DNA of 64,000 bases from Ophryocystis elektroscirrha. Lineage: Eukaryota > Apicomplexa > Conoidasida > Neogregarinorida > Ophryocystidae. How positions within the stretch are numbered: position 1 is the stretch's first letter; the number at the start of each line of letters is the position of its first letter. Location of the stretch: assembly GCA_030141585.1 (NCBI GenBank), contig JAQIFP010000008.1:81109-145108 (forward strand), written 5' to 3'. Made by a program: the position numbers and the translations under genes. Shown here one piece after another: positions 11,705 through 24,381 of this stretch. The notes beneath the pieces were generated by a model, which was given only the letters and a program-made list of their open reading frames with translations, made no database searches and was not told the DNA's origin.

Positions 11705-14087
11705 ATGGACAACTCAGAAAAACCAAATAATATTTCATCAATTAAAAATATTGATGCTAAAACTGCTATTGTACTAGGAAACACATATACAGCTACAAGT
11801 TTTTATTGGCAATGGAAATACTTATCCGCTTTATCAGAACAGCAACTATTATATTCAAAGAACATTTATAAAATGTTAAAGTCCATAAAAAAACATCAAA
11901 AAGCTAATAGCGGTTGTTTTAGATTTTTTAGATCTAGGAAAGTAATTGACTCTGATTCTGAAGACTCAGATGTAGAATTAGACGCAACAACACAAGAATC
12001 CGCAAAGCAAAATATTCCTCCAACAAACAGTAATAAAAATTATAATTTATAAAAGCTATAGTCAACGAGGTAGAAAATAATTCCTCTTCTAATCAAGAAC
12101 AAACTTTTCCCACAAATCAGTCTGCCTCTGTCCAAGAAACTCCTGTAATAAAAAATAAATAGTACACTTGTGGGTTTTACATCCTCTCATATTTACGATT
12201 CAGTGACGTCACTATATTAAAAAATCTATATGTACTGTTTGTGTATATATATCCATATATCCATCCATATGTCTATATATTTATAAATTGAGTATATATT
12301 GACTTATTAATAACTCTTAAATTAAAGTTATGCATATCTGTCTGTGTATGGTATAAAATTATTCTAATATGAGAATTTTTATACAATATATATATAGATA
12401 CATATATATTTAAGTACATATATATATATATATGCATATATATATATATAGATACATATATATTTAAGTACATATATATATATATATATATGCATATATA
12501 TATATATAGATATATGTATATATTTGAGTTGTTTACGGAAATAATCTTTAGTATGCTTAAGAAGTCAACAGAATTATTAATATATTGTAATTTTTAGATA
12601 AGTGAAACCCGTAATAGTGATTTTCCTCTTGGATTTTATATAAAAATTTTTGCGTTTCTAATTATAACCAAAGCTCCCCGACTTTTTCTTTATATATACA
12701 TATTTGTTGCTACATGTCATTTTCTTGGATTTTTTAATGCCTCTATAGCTAAACTAAGACAGTTTTGCACGGAAATGGGATTTGACCGCACAAAGCCATT
12801 ACCAGCGGTATAGATAGCTCTAAAATAAGTTTAGTAATAGTTGATAAATAATGCATTTTTAAATTATAATTTGCAAATCGCTTATATCATGTTTGCATAT
12901 TCATCAAGTTTATATTACAGCTACTTGTATGAATAAATACAAAAGTTTTACATTAGGAAAATAAATTGAGTATGAAGATCATATATACATATATATATAT
13001 TTTTGCCAGATATTTATATACATTTATAATATTTATAGATATACCATACATAAATATTATATAATCTAAATATATAATTATACATATATACTATATATAA
13101 ATATTATATAATATAAATATATATATATATATATATATGTATATTATAATTAATAATAAGTATATTATACTATTAATGGTATAATAATAAGCAATATAAA
13201 TATTAATAATAAATTGGGAAAATTGCACAATATAATATCAAAATTGAATGATATATTGTTTAGATTTTAAGGCAGTTGAAAAGACAACAACAAATGGAGG
13301 CTCAGCAAGCTCAATCTGAATCATTAGCAACTCAGATACTAAAAAACCTACAACAAATGATGAGCCAGCCTAATTTATTGGAGCAGCGTGTCCTTGGAAA
13401 ACCAGTTAAAAATACAAATGAAATTTCTGAAATGATTATTAATGGTGTCATATATACAAAGGGTACCTCTATTTATACAAGGAATTATATTTCAGGTTAT
13501 AAGCCCTTACACTGCGATGATGTTCTTATTGAAGATGAACTTACAAGTTTAGAAAATAAAGCTGAAACTGAGGTTGTGTATTCTAAATTATTAGTAAAGT
13601 CTCATGAACCAGATGTGCGGTCTAATTTAAAAAATGATCAAAATCAACAGATTCAAAAAAGACTTAAAAAAATGCGTTTTATATATCAACTTTTTATCGC
13701 TCTAATAGCTAGTTTGAATCCACGCTGGGAACCAATTTGTGTTCTAATCTTTGACGAGAACCATCATGACGTAGATAATTAAGAGATCTGGACATCGATT
13801 TTCTATAGTTTATATATGCTGTGTTATTAATATTAATCCAAAAAAAAAATCTTTTAATGTGTAATTACAGAAATTATAGTATAACATTATTTTATATTAG
13901 ATTTACGAGACGTATGGATACGTCCTATCAGTCAAATATTATTTATGGATTGTGGCTTAGATATATAAATATCACAGAGATTTTATTATATGCAAAAGAA
14001 TGTACGCGAAGTACAAATCACACATTACAAATTTGGCAAATCAGGTTTTTTTTCAGAAACAGTAGTCTAGCAGATTTTGGTAAATAA
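11705..14087 (+). CDS. Unrecognised membrane protein (five-exon model)
   Basis: Function not recognised. Proposed exons are 11705-12029, 12062-12144, 12598-12807, 13276-13770 and 13809-14087. They total 1392 nt and stay in frame for 463 codons; introns 1 and 4 are 32 and 38 nt. The N-terminus is soluble and includes a Ser/Asp acidic patch ([12 protein letters not shown], about residues 84-95). Exon 3 encodes strongly hydrophobic sequence (IKIFAFLII ... [16 protein letters not shown], probably two spans). Exon 4 is Gln-rich and polar ([12 protein letters not shown] ...), ending with [15 protein letters not shown]. The last exon is less convincing as protein, and its stop lies only 2 bp before the DPH3 start, so the 3' end may be wrong. 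Joining 11705-12144 to 12598-14087 rests on matching intron phase, and two separate genes remain possible. Confidence 0.5.
12397..12508. repeat. 54-bp direct duplication in intron
   Basis: The segment starting GATACATATATATTTAAG at 12397 recurs at 12451, 54 bp later. Both copies are embedded in (TA)n. A diverged third start lies near 12509. It lies in the proposed intron 12145-12597. Confidence 0.7.
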
Positions 14088-14089
14088 TA

Positions 14090-14332
14090 ATGGAGGACAC
14101 ATTAACATACGAGAGAGTTAGTTTAGATGAATTGCAATATGAAGAATCCACCAAAACCTTTTACTACCCGTGTCCATGTGGAGACTTATTTGAAATTACA
14201 TTAGATGAGTTTTGTAGAGGCGGAAGAATCGCTGAATGCCCAAGTTGCTCGTTAAAAATATTAATAATTGTCAATTCCGAAAGTCTTGAATCTTTCCGAG
14301 AAGAATATCCTCACATACTTGTTAATGCTTAA
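14090..14332 (+). CDS. DPH3: DPH3, CSL-type zinc-binding diphthamide biosynthesis protein
   Basis: Intronless, 80 codons, the normal Dph3 size. Dph3 supplies electrons to the Fe-S enzyme Dph1-Dph2 in the first step of diphthamide synthesis on elongation factor 2; it is also known as Kti11, a partner of Elongator. The CSL zinc finger is complete: PCPCGDLFEIT (about residues 27-37) holds the first Cys pair and AECPSCSLKI (about 49-58) the second. The N-terminal YERVSLDEL and the following YYPCPCGD are typical. The start lies 2 bp after the proposed stop of the upstream gene on the same strand, and the stop is 49 bp from the stop of the convergent minus-strand gene. Confidence 0.95.
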   Translation: MEDTLTYERVSLDELQYEESTKTFYYPCPCGDLFEITLDEFCRGGRIAECPSCSLKILIIVNSESLESFREEYPHILVNA

Positions 14333-14381
14333 ACTTTCCAATTATTCATTATTTTTTAATTTATATTTTTTTATCAAAATG

Positions 14382-14672
14382 TTACTGAATTGAATAAAAT
14401 CGTCTGTACAACGGAGATGCTTCAAGAGAAAAACCATTATAATTTACAAGTTCTCGCAAATCTAAGGAGTACATATATCCGACATAAGGATGCTTTTCAC
14501 CTAAAATTAAATAACTCATGAAAAAAACATTCATATTTATTTTAACAAAAACATAATTAAAAGAAAAATTATAATAGCTTCAACAAACATACATTCTTAA
14601 ATAATCAACCTTTATAATAATTTGCAATATAATCTAATAAGATTGCAAAAATATTGAAAATAATAAGAAAAT

Positions 14673-14717
<45 letters not shown>

Positions 14718-15907
14718 GTTAACAGTGCATAAAGTGATTATTGTATTTTAAAAAACCATTCAATGTATATGCATATATATATGTAGCTTATTATTTGAAT
14801 ATATGAATATATTAAGCACAGTCAACTATACGATCAAACTTGGCTTGAAACACAAGCCAATACAAGTTATTATAATTTAAAATACTCAAAATTACACTGT
14901 TAGCGAAATCTCAGCTGAATAGTATTAAGTAATTTTTTATGAACATATGATATGTATTGACTGAATTACCAAATAAGTTAACTTTATATACTACGTCAGG
15001 CTCATTGCTAAGAACAATCCAACAAGAAAAAAGATTCCTAATTTTCACAATAAAACGTACTTTCTGAAACCGTATATATGGTAATATATTATTTACATAA
15101 GTTATTGCACTGAGGCTTATAAGATAGAAATTTTTCCTTTTATCGAAGTGAAAACTATTAATACTTTTAGTAGGAGAAGAAAATAGCGAATAAACAGGAG
15201 AGTCAAGTTTTTCATGAGCGATAGAGGGTATGGGAATACAAGAAGATATTGGAAAGTTACTATGAAGTAATATTGTTTGGAAACAGTAAGAATTGTGTTC
15301 TGCTTTATTTACTTCTTCAGCAGCTTCGGTTGTATTTTTGATTGAAGAATTTTTTTGAGGTATATATAAAACACGTCCTTCCGTATCAAGTGCAGCTGTT
15401 TGGCGAGTAAATAGATCTTTGGCAAAGCAATAATTTTGGAGTCTTGTATAAGTTCCATTGACATCTAGAATGGAACCAAGTTCAAAGCAAATAGGGGATT
15501 CCATACTTTCACAATTCCATGCATCTATGCTCATGCAATTTTTCGTATTATCAAGCCGTTGAAAAATCAAATAGCAATTCACTTTTTGGTTTTGAGAACA
15601 TTTTAAGACGTCCCGCAAATGAAAAGGTATTTCTAACCTTGATATAAAAGTAATAGTGCTTGAATTGTAAAATGTCGCATCAGAAATGCTGTTTATTGCT
15701 AAAGTGCCATTTGAATATTCTAAGCCTTCCATGTTTAAAATCTGTACTTAAACACGCTTAGTCATATGCATAATTAAATATACATATATAATTATATATA
15801 TGCTGAATAATCTAAATATTCTTACATTAACTATAGATATATATATATATATATATATTAATTATCATTAATTATTAGATATACTATATATAATTATTAT
15901 TATAATT

Positions 15908-15939
<32 letters not shown>

Positions 15940-16642
15940 TGAAAAAATAAATAAAAACCTATTCAGAGACTTAAAGTTATATACATTACTTTATCATTTT
16001 GCATGCGATATATACCAGTGGCTTCAGGAGATAAATATACAACAGACAATATACTGTTCGGTTGGTTTAATAATGATGATCTTTGCCACTCAAACTTATC
16101 AATATTTTAAATGAGAACAATAGTACTGGTGTGTAGAACATGCTTTCTTTTTGGTCTTCTTCTTCCAAAGCTATTTGCTGGAGTCTCAAAATTAAACTTG
16201 CGGTAATTAAAAATATTATCAAAGTACAAACCTACTAGTAAATATTGATATTAATTAAAAAATAGCAACTACACTTGTAATCTAGTATTTTACGTTCTTT
16301 TCAAACGATTCATTAATTTAAATGAACATTAGTATATGCTGTTTATTAAAAATGCAGAAATTAGTATGAAATTCAATCTTATACATCAGATTGATGTTGT
16401 ATAGGTTATATGTTAAATGTTATATTATATCAATTTTTTCTTACTCTGGAGTATATATTGTACTATTATAAGCGTTAATGTATTGAGTATAGTGCAGCAG
16501 TAATATGTGGAATATTACAATGGAATGGTTATGTATTAATTCTAGTATTTAAAAGTAAAAACGTTACTCTAGCAATTCTTGTCCTACGTAAATCTTCATC
16601 AGTAGAGTCTACGTTGATGGGCAACATTGGCAGTAATGGAGC
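14382..16642 (-). CDS. Unrecognised multi-exon protein; 5' end unresolved
   Basis: No family recognised. Exons with matching phases, in transcript order: about 16567-16642 (PINVDSTDEDLRRTRIARV), about 16132-16205 (LILRLQQIALEEEDQKES), about 15985-16099 (SVVYLSPEATGIYRM, after a 32-nt intron), about 14985-15743 (roughly 250 codons, starting near LNMEGLEYSNGTLAINSI) and 14382-14502 (HPYVGYMYSLDLRELV, ending PLYRRFYSIQ). The long exon is beta-strand-like, with several Cys and Asn-Xaa-Ser/Thr sequons and the phrase AALDTEGRVLYIP. That could mean a lumenal or extracellular domain, but this is inference. The initiator exon upstream of 16642 was not found with confidence. An ATG at 16833 is a candidate, but its frame stops before a good donor. 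Confidence 0.5.
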
Positions 16643-16918
16643 CTAAAAAAGCACTATATATTAAGTGCAACACTTTTAACTGAAAGAGAATAAACTTTTA
16701 TAAACCAAGATTAGTTTATTGTCACTTCAAATTAAGTCAGATATCAAATATATATTATCAAGCTTTGTTTTGTCCGTGCCTGATGATATCTTTTTCGACT
16801 AATTTGTACACTATATAAAGAGAGTACAACCATATCTGTTTGTTATTATACCCCAAATATCCCTGAACTTGTCCCTTTACTTTGGATTTATCTCAAAAAG
16901 CTTTAAGTTTAAAATTAA

Positions 16919-17584
16919 ATGACTACAAGATACCCCTTACCTCATGAACTTCCCATTTATAAAGAATTATGTTTAGACGCCCATGCGAAAACTAAAAGTA
17001 TTGAAAGTGTTGTGGATAAATATAATCCTCGATTGAAAGGCACTGCAAATGAGAAATACTCTCAAATTATTGGCAATTCTACAGTCATTCATACAAGTAA
17101 TTTTTCAACTTCTGCTGAATCTAAGAAAAAATCTCCAAAGTCAAAGTACAAATTGTCTAAAAGACAACTCAAAATGATGGGGTTGCTGGATATAAAAAAG
17201 GACGGAATGACATATAAAGATGCACAAGAGTTGCATGAATTATGGAAAGGTTATATTTACACATTATTTAAAGACACTGAGACCATAGAGCAAAAATCTC
17301 ATATAATGATTTCTGCAGACGTACATGGAGCATATATTAAAGTAATACAATCACGAAACCCTTCTTGTAAGAATTTGTGTGGATTAATCATCTTGGAAAC
17401 TCAAAATACTTTTAATATTGTCACAGAAAACAATCAACATCGAATTTTGTCTAAGTCTGACTGTATATTTCATTTAATTATAGATAATTATGTATTTGTA
17501 ATATACGGTCAACATTTTTGCTATCGTACTGCACAACGTAGTAAGCAAAAATTTGGGAATAAAACCACAATATCAATAGTATAA
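16919..17584 (+). CDS. POP4: RNase P/MRP protein subunit Rpp29/Pop4
   Basis: Single exon, 221 codons, close to human RPP29 (220 residues). Rpp29 binds the catalytic RNA of RNase P (tRNA 5' maturation) and RNase MRP (pre-rRNA cleavage). The N-terminal half is basic and poorly conserved. The C-terminal Sm-like beta-barrel is clear from about residue 103: ELHELWKGYIYTLF, then ADVHGAYIKVIQSRNPSC, LCGLIILETQNTFNIVT and YVFVIYGQHFCYRTAQRSKQ. It converges with the minus-strand membrane protein, with stops 84 bp apart. Confidence 0.92.
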   Translation: MTTRYPLPHELPIYKELCLDAHAKTKSIESVVDKYNPRLKGTANEKYSQIIGNSTVIHTSNFSTSAESKKKSPKSKYKLSKRQLKMMGLLDIKKDGMTYKDAQELHELWKGYIYTLFKDTETIEQKSHIMISADVHGAYIKVIQSRNPSCKNLCGLIILETQNTFNIVTENNQHRILSKSDCIFHLIIDNYVFVIYGQHFCYRTAQRSKQKFGNKTTISIV

Positions 17585-17668
17585 TTTTGTATTTATGCAT
17601 TGATGCTACAACAAAAAATTATCTGATATAAACGAAAACGATTCGGCTCAACATACCATGTATAAAGT

Positions 17669-19724
17669 TTATAAAGACTCGTATTCAGAGTCTACAGACA
17701 ATTTTTTTATTACATCGTATGATTCTTCTTCTTTCAGTCTCCAATTTTCCTAAAGGAGTACATTTTTATAAGATGTCTAATATGGTGCACTTTTCAAAAT
17801 ATTTTGTAAATTACATTATAAAATATTCACAAAACTAGTGTAGTTTTATGTATATAAATTTGAATTCAATATATATATATATATGCATTACCATGGTCTG
17901 GAGTTTTTGGACAATGTCTGACGCTTGATGATTGTCCCAGAATGAAAATAGATATACATACGCAAACACTAAAACAATCCAAATCAAAAGATTCAAGAAA
18001 ATACTTCCAAGACTGCCAACCAATAAACATCTTTATAATTAATTTACTGGAAGTGAAAAGAATCACCAAATAAGCTAATAAAGTCGAAATAAAAATGTTT
18101 CATAAGAGCAGTAGACAGTATATATGTAATAGCTGCAATTAAAATGTCACATATGCTTTATTACCCGATGTAATCATGTAGCTATGTAAAATTCCTGTGA
18201 TCATTCTGCTTTGTTTTGTTCGTGGAATTTCTTCGCCTATTTTTCTTTCTTTAGCTAATTGAATTTCTTTTCTTAATGAAGGAATAAATGATGGAAGAAC
18301 ATATATGATTCCACTTAATACTAAGACAAATGCTGTTTTTATTCTAGTTAAGCATATTCAGATCCACATAATTACAAAGCCATGTATAATGGAACGGACA
18401 AATAACTTATTGAGTAGTCTGAACACAGATTTTCATGATTTATACTAATTGTCATAAATTAAAACATTCATTCTACACAAATATTGTTCTTATATATACA
18501 GTATATCTTGCATCTATGCTAACACATTTGAATACATATAAACTGAAAAAATTAATATTTTATCGTCTGTACCTTCCGTAAGTCCTACAAGAACAACAGT
18601 GCTACCGATAAAGCTCATCAGAAATCCAGAAATCAATATGCAGACTGAAAGACTATATAATGATGTGAGACAAAACTAACAAAATCTTACTGATAAATAA
18701 GAATGCGAATGCTGATTGAAATATAATACAAAACGATCGTAAGAAAAACGGCTGTATACTAGTAAGTTTATATAATTTTATACTTGTAATAAAGTGAACA
18801 ATTATGAACATATAATCCGTAAGTAGCGGCATAAAAATTGAAGATAGAGACCCCACAAGAAACCCACCAGCAACTGATTGTTCAATATGCCTGCCATGTA
18901 ACAGCATAAACAATAATACATGTAAAAATATACATAAAAACAATACTAATTTAAATCGAAATTTATTCGCACATATAAATATAATAAAATCCTAAATAAA
19001 TTTTAACTATGTATTAATTAATTTCATTGTATCACTATTTTCAATTTACTGGGTTATATGGGCTTCGATGGGTTATACAAATATGAGATTTATATAAAGT
19101 AGTTTTTTAATATATATATAGAAGAAAGTTTTTGCGGTAGTATCTTATTTTAATTTTATGCTTACATTATTTTAAAATAATCCTTCATATAATACTATTG
19201 ATTATTAAATAAAGCTGTTTGGACTTACGTGATACCTATTCAATGCACACAATAAAACATTATATATATCTTACGCAACTCCAAGAATCAAAATTGAATA
19301 ATTAATTCCAACGTACATATATAACCTCTTAAAATGTGTATAACTTGACAATGTCTACTACCTGATTATTATGGATAACTGCATGATCTGCGACATATAT
19401 GTATGTTTCATACTTTGTACTTTTCAGAGGATTCACTGGGGGCTTTAATGTCGTATAACTCGGCAAATCGCCAGGACTAAGAATTGGTTCTGATACCTTA
19501 TTACTATGGAAAATCGAAGCGAAAAACACATCTTACTGTACATTTGTTAGAACAGAATACTTAAGGTTTTCATCCACATTGTCAAAAAAAGCGGAAATCA
19601 CTGAAATTTTTATTCAAAATAAAAGTTTACAGTCGGCGTTCCCTTGCCAGTAATCAATACTTTCAATTTTGCCAATATTTAACAGAGTTAAGTGAATCTT
19701 CAGTAAAATTATTAGTAATAACAT
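17669..19724 (-). CDS. Multi-membrane-span protein with signal peptide and lumenal N-terminus
   Basis: Family not recognised. The start at 19724 opens a signal peptide (MLLLIILLKIHLTLLNIG). About 90 lumenal residues follow, built over three exons with two introns of about 30-33 nt (CDLISAFFDN-type joins, then LSPGDLPSYTTLKPPV). Hydrophobic exons come next: YVGINYSILILGVA (about 19275-19315), LVLFLCIFLHVLLFMLLHG then AGGFLVGSLSSIFMPLLT (about 18840-18955), SLYSLSVCILISGFLMSF and GSTVVLVGLTEG (18545-18660), AFVLVLSGIIYVLPSFIPS plus a charged loop (about 18165-18350), and GSLGSIFLNLLIWIVLVFAY (about 17890-18020). The charged C-terminal exon (WRLKEEESYDVIKKL) ends at 17669. Exon joins in the middle are approximate. 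It could be a transporter or an ER/Golgi membrane protein. Confidence 0.6.
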
Positions 19725-19890
19725 ATTACTGAGGAGGGAGTCAAACATATAGTCGAAAAATAAAAGTGTACAAAAACAAAGAAACTTTTGTTATACTTAT
19801 ACTATGATATAGTGTTATAAAACTATGAAGTGATGAGAAGTTGATTTATATCAGATTTATTTACCTGCAGAAAATAAGCAAAAATATTAA

Positions 19891-20555
19891 ATGGCTATAT
19901 TTCGCAAAACCTATGAATACAACTGGCGAAATGATGAAGATTTAATTGAATTGTTTACTGCATTTTCTCGTCGTATCAATCTTCGGTCTGAAGAATTAAA
20001 GCTAGAAGGCGTTAGCACAGATTTGCTTTTCCTTTCGCTTATTAAACTTTATCAAGGTATTTACTTTAGTAATACTCAATATATATTCTGCGTAGCAATT
20101 TATACAGTGTTGAAGATCACATACATTATGTGATATGTGTTAGCAACTTGAGTATTTCATGCAAATCCATGTGAAAGATAATGTACTACAACATCATTTA
20201 GTCTTTTTACTTCTTCAAAATAAATAATGAAAATCACAATAATATAATATATTATATACCTTAAAAAATCACAAAATTGATATATACTATACTGGTCTTT
20301 GAATATGTTTCAAATTTTTTCAAATATTTATAAAAATTCTTAGAATGGCATAATTTATGTCAAGGCCAAGATTTTTTGCTATTTAATGTGTTATCTGCGG
20401 CTGCTGCGTGTAAGTGGTTGTACGATGACGATGAAGAAAAATTTATTGATCTTTATGAAATGATGGACGAGATTCACAAAAAAAACGATCCGAATAAAGA
20501 AAATCTGCTGAAACAATTTGTAACCAAAGCTGCTAGTTTATTTAGTCACGCATAA
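19891..20555 (+). CDS. Small conserved-looking protein of unknown function, two exons
   Basis: Exons 19891-20056 and 20344-20555 join in phase to give 125 codons. Not recognised. The product is acidic and probably all helical (RNDEDLIELFTAFSRRINL; WHNLCQGQDFLLFNVLSAA; WLYDDDEEKFIDLYEMMDE). It has no signal peptide or membrane span. Starts of this gene and the minus-strand membrane protein are 166 bp apart, so they may share a divergent promoter region. Confidence 0.75.
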
Positions 20556-22033
20556 AATATAGTTTACTAAAATGACATACTACAGTTGTGTATATATTTA
20601 CTGTGTATAATAACGAAAAAATAAAGAAAAAAAATGATTAATACGCTACTGAAGCATCTACATTGTGTTTCATACATATAAACATTGTGGCTTTCAATTT
20701 TAGCTCAATTTACATTTTAAATTTAAGAATACGCTAATGGTTATATAATATTACGTGTAATCTGTTTTTGATACATCCAAAACTTGTGACATGTATTCAG
20801 TTAGGGTTCAGTAACAATAAAAGGGCTAATCAATGCCATAGAAAATACCTTGGAATCAAGTGTATATTTAACCAATATTGACAGTTCCTCTATCCAATTA
20901 TACTTTAAACATAATCATAAAAATGGTTTCAACGGTGTTATGTTGCTTGGTAATAATTCCCTTTTCTTGGTAAATTTCAAAACCAACGAAATGTACGTTT
21001 TTATTGCTTAAAAATGATAAATTACAGCCAAATTAATTACAGTGAGTCAAATAATTTTTTTTATTTGTATAATAAATAAATAAATCAAAAATTTTTGAAA
21101 ATCAATACATACTTAATTATACTTATACTTACTAAAGTTTGTTTTGATTATTTAATATGTATTTATATATATTGATTTATATATCATTAAATCACTAATA
21201 TGAATAAATTTATATATATATATTGTAATAAATGTATTTATTATATTACTTATGGGTTGATGATTATATGGATTAATATACATATAATTATATTATCATA
21301 AATAATTATATTTGATTTCTATATTAAACATTCTTAAATTACCTACTTACCGCAACTTATAATTATTTATACATTATGAAAACTACGCACAAAGGTGTGT
21401 GATATAATAAATATTAATATTAGATAAGTTATTAGTTAAGCAAAATATTTCATTACCAATCAAATTAGATACCAGTATTCGGGAAATCTTGTATACAGAT
21501 CAAACAATGATTTTCAAGCGTGTTTAGAAAGCAATTCATGGAAGGTAACAAGACCAGAAGAGTTATCTTGCACCGAAAAAGAAATTATAAGCGCTTGTGA
21601 GACGCAAAGAAACAAGCAGTTATAAATGTCCAATAAATTTAAAAAATAGCTTGTACGAATAAAAGTGCACGGAAATCAAATTTTGATGATTAGTACAAAA
21701 CAATATGGACAATTCAATATTTATTTCTATATTTGTAATAAACGGAAAGTCTTTATTAGAAGATTTTCACTTTAGCATGAACAAATTCATCAAATTACAG
21801 ATGGAACTACAATTTAGAAGCATTACACCTGCAAAACTTTTGCTATAAGTAAAGGATGGACACAATTGTTTAAAGAAAGTATAAATAAGTACTTTTAATG
21901 AAAAGTTTTTTCATTAATTTAAAATTAATCTATAATTTTCGAGTTAATTTCAATTTTATTAAATTTTTTAAATTTTTTATAATTAAGAATGCACGTTTGT
22001 TGTGCACGTTTTGTTGATTAATAAATTTCTGTA
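20556..22033. other. 1.5 kb stretch with no well-supported gene; ambiguous small ORFs
   Basis: Mostly AT-rich. An ATG at 20922 starts a hydrophobic signal-peptide-like stretch (MVSTVLCCLVIIPFS) followed by possible donors. Around 21473-21624 there is an open frame with three cysteines (DFQACLESNSWKV ... SCTEKEIISAC), and the same DNA is also partly open in an overlapping basic frame. A 47-codon ORF with ATG lies at 21703-21846 (FVINGKSLLEDFHFS). A small spliced secreted or mitochondrial protein is possible, but the frames conflict and I do not commit to a model. Confidence 0.3.
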
Positions 22034-23661
22034 ATGGCTACTGGTGCTATACAAGACACATGGAATTTTGATCTAAAAAAACCGTATAATAATTACTTTG
22101 AAGACCAACCTAATCATAATTCTCCCTCAAACGTAAATTGGCGACATCATAATAATCAAGAAATTAAAGTACTAGTCTTAGAAAATCATATATTATCATA
22201 AAGTTGTAGTCTACGTAAAAATATGTATACATGTTAATAATTTATACTGATTATGTACACGTATGACTGAGAATTTACTTAAGAATTAGAAAATGAAAAA
22301 ACACATATATTCATATATTATGATGTATATATCATATTACCATGTAATGCTTAAAAAAATAATATTTTGCTGACTTTATATTGAAAAAATAGTGTACCCA
22401 TAGTTCCATATATATATATACATATATAGAAATAAAATTAGTTGAACTAATTTTTTTATTAAATTACTTTTATATAGATTATAATCTAAAACTATCAATA
22501 TGTTATTTACAGTATATACAATTCTTTCATTGCTATTTTTTAGACTTTGAGAGATGATATAATAATAATCTTTTTATAATTAATAGTACCTGTCCATATA
22601 CAACATTTTTTTGATATCTAATGTTAAATAATATATTTTCAGTTATATAGTAGCACTAGAAATTCTGTTATTGGGTTTTTTTCGGATTTGTATATCAACT
22701 CAAAAACTCTTATCTATAAATAATTAATAATATTATTATTTTAAATAATAATAATAATAATAATTATATTAATAATAATAAAAATAGTAATAATAATAGT
22801 AATAATAGTAATGTAGTCTTATTTGCATCAATATAGAATACATCTATATATATATATATATATATATCTATAATAAATAGAGATATGTGTAAATAAATAT
22901 TAAGCAGATTGAAAAATATCGCCCATCTCTAAGCAATACGATACATGAATTCCAAGAATTATTATCGAACTTGATACCTTCTAGTGACATTTCGATCGAA
23001 CAAGTAACTTCAACTGATGATTTACTTCCTCTTAAATCTCCATTGTCCCGACTGAATTATTCTGAATCATTTCCCAAATCGCCCTCCCCTTTGAAACAGT
23101 TTAAAAAAAAAAGAAAAAGATTGCCGTCAATTAGCGATGAAGAATTACCGTCAACTAAAAGCGCTCCACTTAATTATGATACAAGCCGAAGCAATTCTTT
23201 CAATAATGAAACAAGTTGCATTCGTAGAATCTGTATATCCCGTCCTAAAGGTTTTGTGGGAATGCAATTATATTCCCCAGAACTTCTTGCTATATCGCAA
23301 AATTTAAAAATCTTTCAAAATGCTGTAATATCTAATCGTCAACTAACAGCAATACAACCCTCTCAAGATTGGCTCAAGCAATCTTTGGTTTCTTCTTTTG
23401 ATAAATTGCCAAATAATATTCAAGATTTACCTCCTGTTCCGACATCTAAAAGTAATAATTTTATAATTTTGATATTCTAGCTATAAATCTTTCCAAATAG
23501 AGTAATTTAGCATCTTATAAAGCTGAAGCCATAAGCTGTAAATAATCATAATCTATTGTATAATATCACGTAATTAAATGTATATATATTGTTACAGTTA
23601 TAATATATTTAATTATATGGAATAATATAAGAATATTTGCTGAAAAAAAAATTAATAAATC

Positions 23662-23712
<51 letters not shown>

Positions 23713-24329
23713 TATTAAAAAAAAAAAAAAAAAATAACTTTCAATTTAATTTGTATGTATATATATGTATATATATATAAATATAGTTGAATTCATTTTA
23801 TTAGTTGAGCAAATTGTGCAAGAAAACCCATTATACACATCACTGCCTGAATGCCATTTGGATCGAGCTTCAAAAGTATAAAATATAATAAACAAATGTA
23901 CTTAGGAACTTTGTGTCATATGGTTTGAAAATGATCAAAAACAGCAAAAACGTTTTTCCTGTAAACGCTTAAGTAAAAAAGCAGTTTATGAAAAGGCAGA
24001 AAATTTTATGCTACAAGTTGCATGTCGTGCTTTTGCTGAACATAATGTGAATGTCCCATATTCGACTATAGAGAATATCACAAAACAGAAATTATCATTT
24101 CTCAATTCGCAAAAAGATGAGATTGTTTATAATTACGGTGGGCCCTTTAATACAACCTTGATGTACAAAAAATCACTAAGGGTAATTTTTTATATTCAAT
24201 AAATATTTTACTTATTGTTTTACTTATGTTAACACAATAAAAATAGTTTTTTTGTATTTTCACAAATAAATTATTAAATTTTTAAAGAAATATTTTAAAA
24301 CCAATAGTAATAACATAATATCCGATACA

Positions 24330-24381
<52 letters not shown>

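Noticed and set aside
12273..12473. 66-codon minus-strand ORF
   Set aside because: Mostly a translation of TA repeats, inside the proposed intron of the plus-strand gene.
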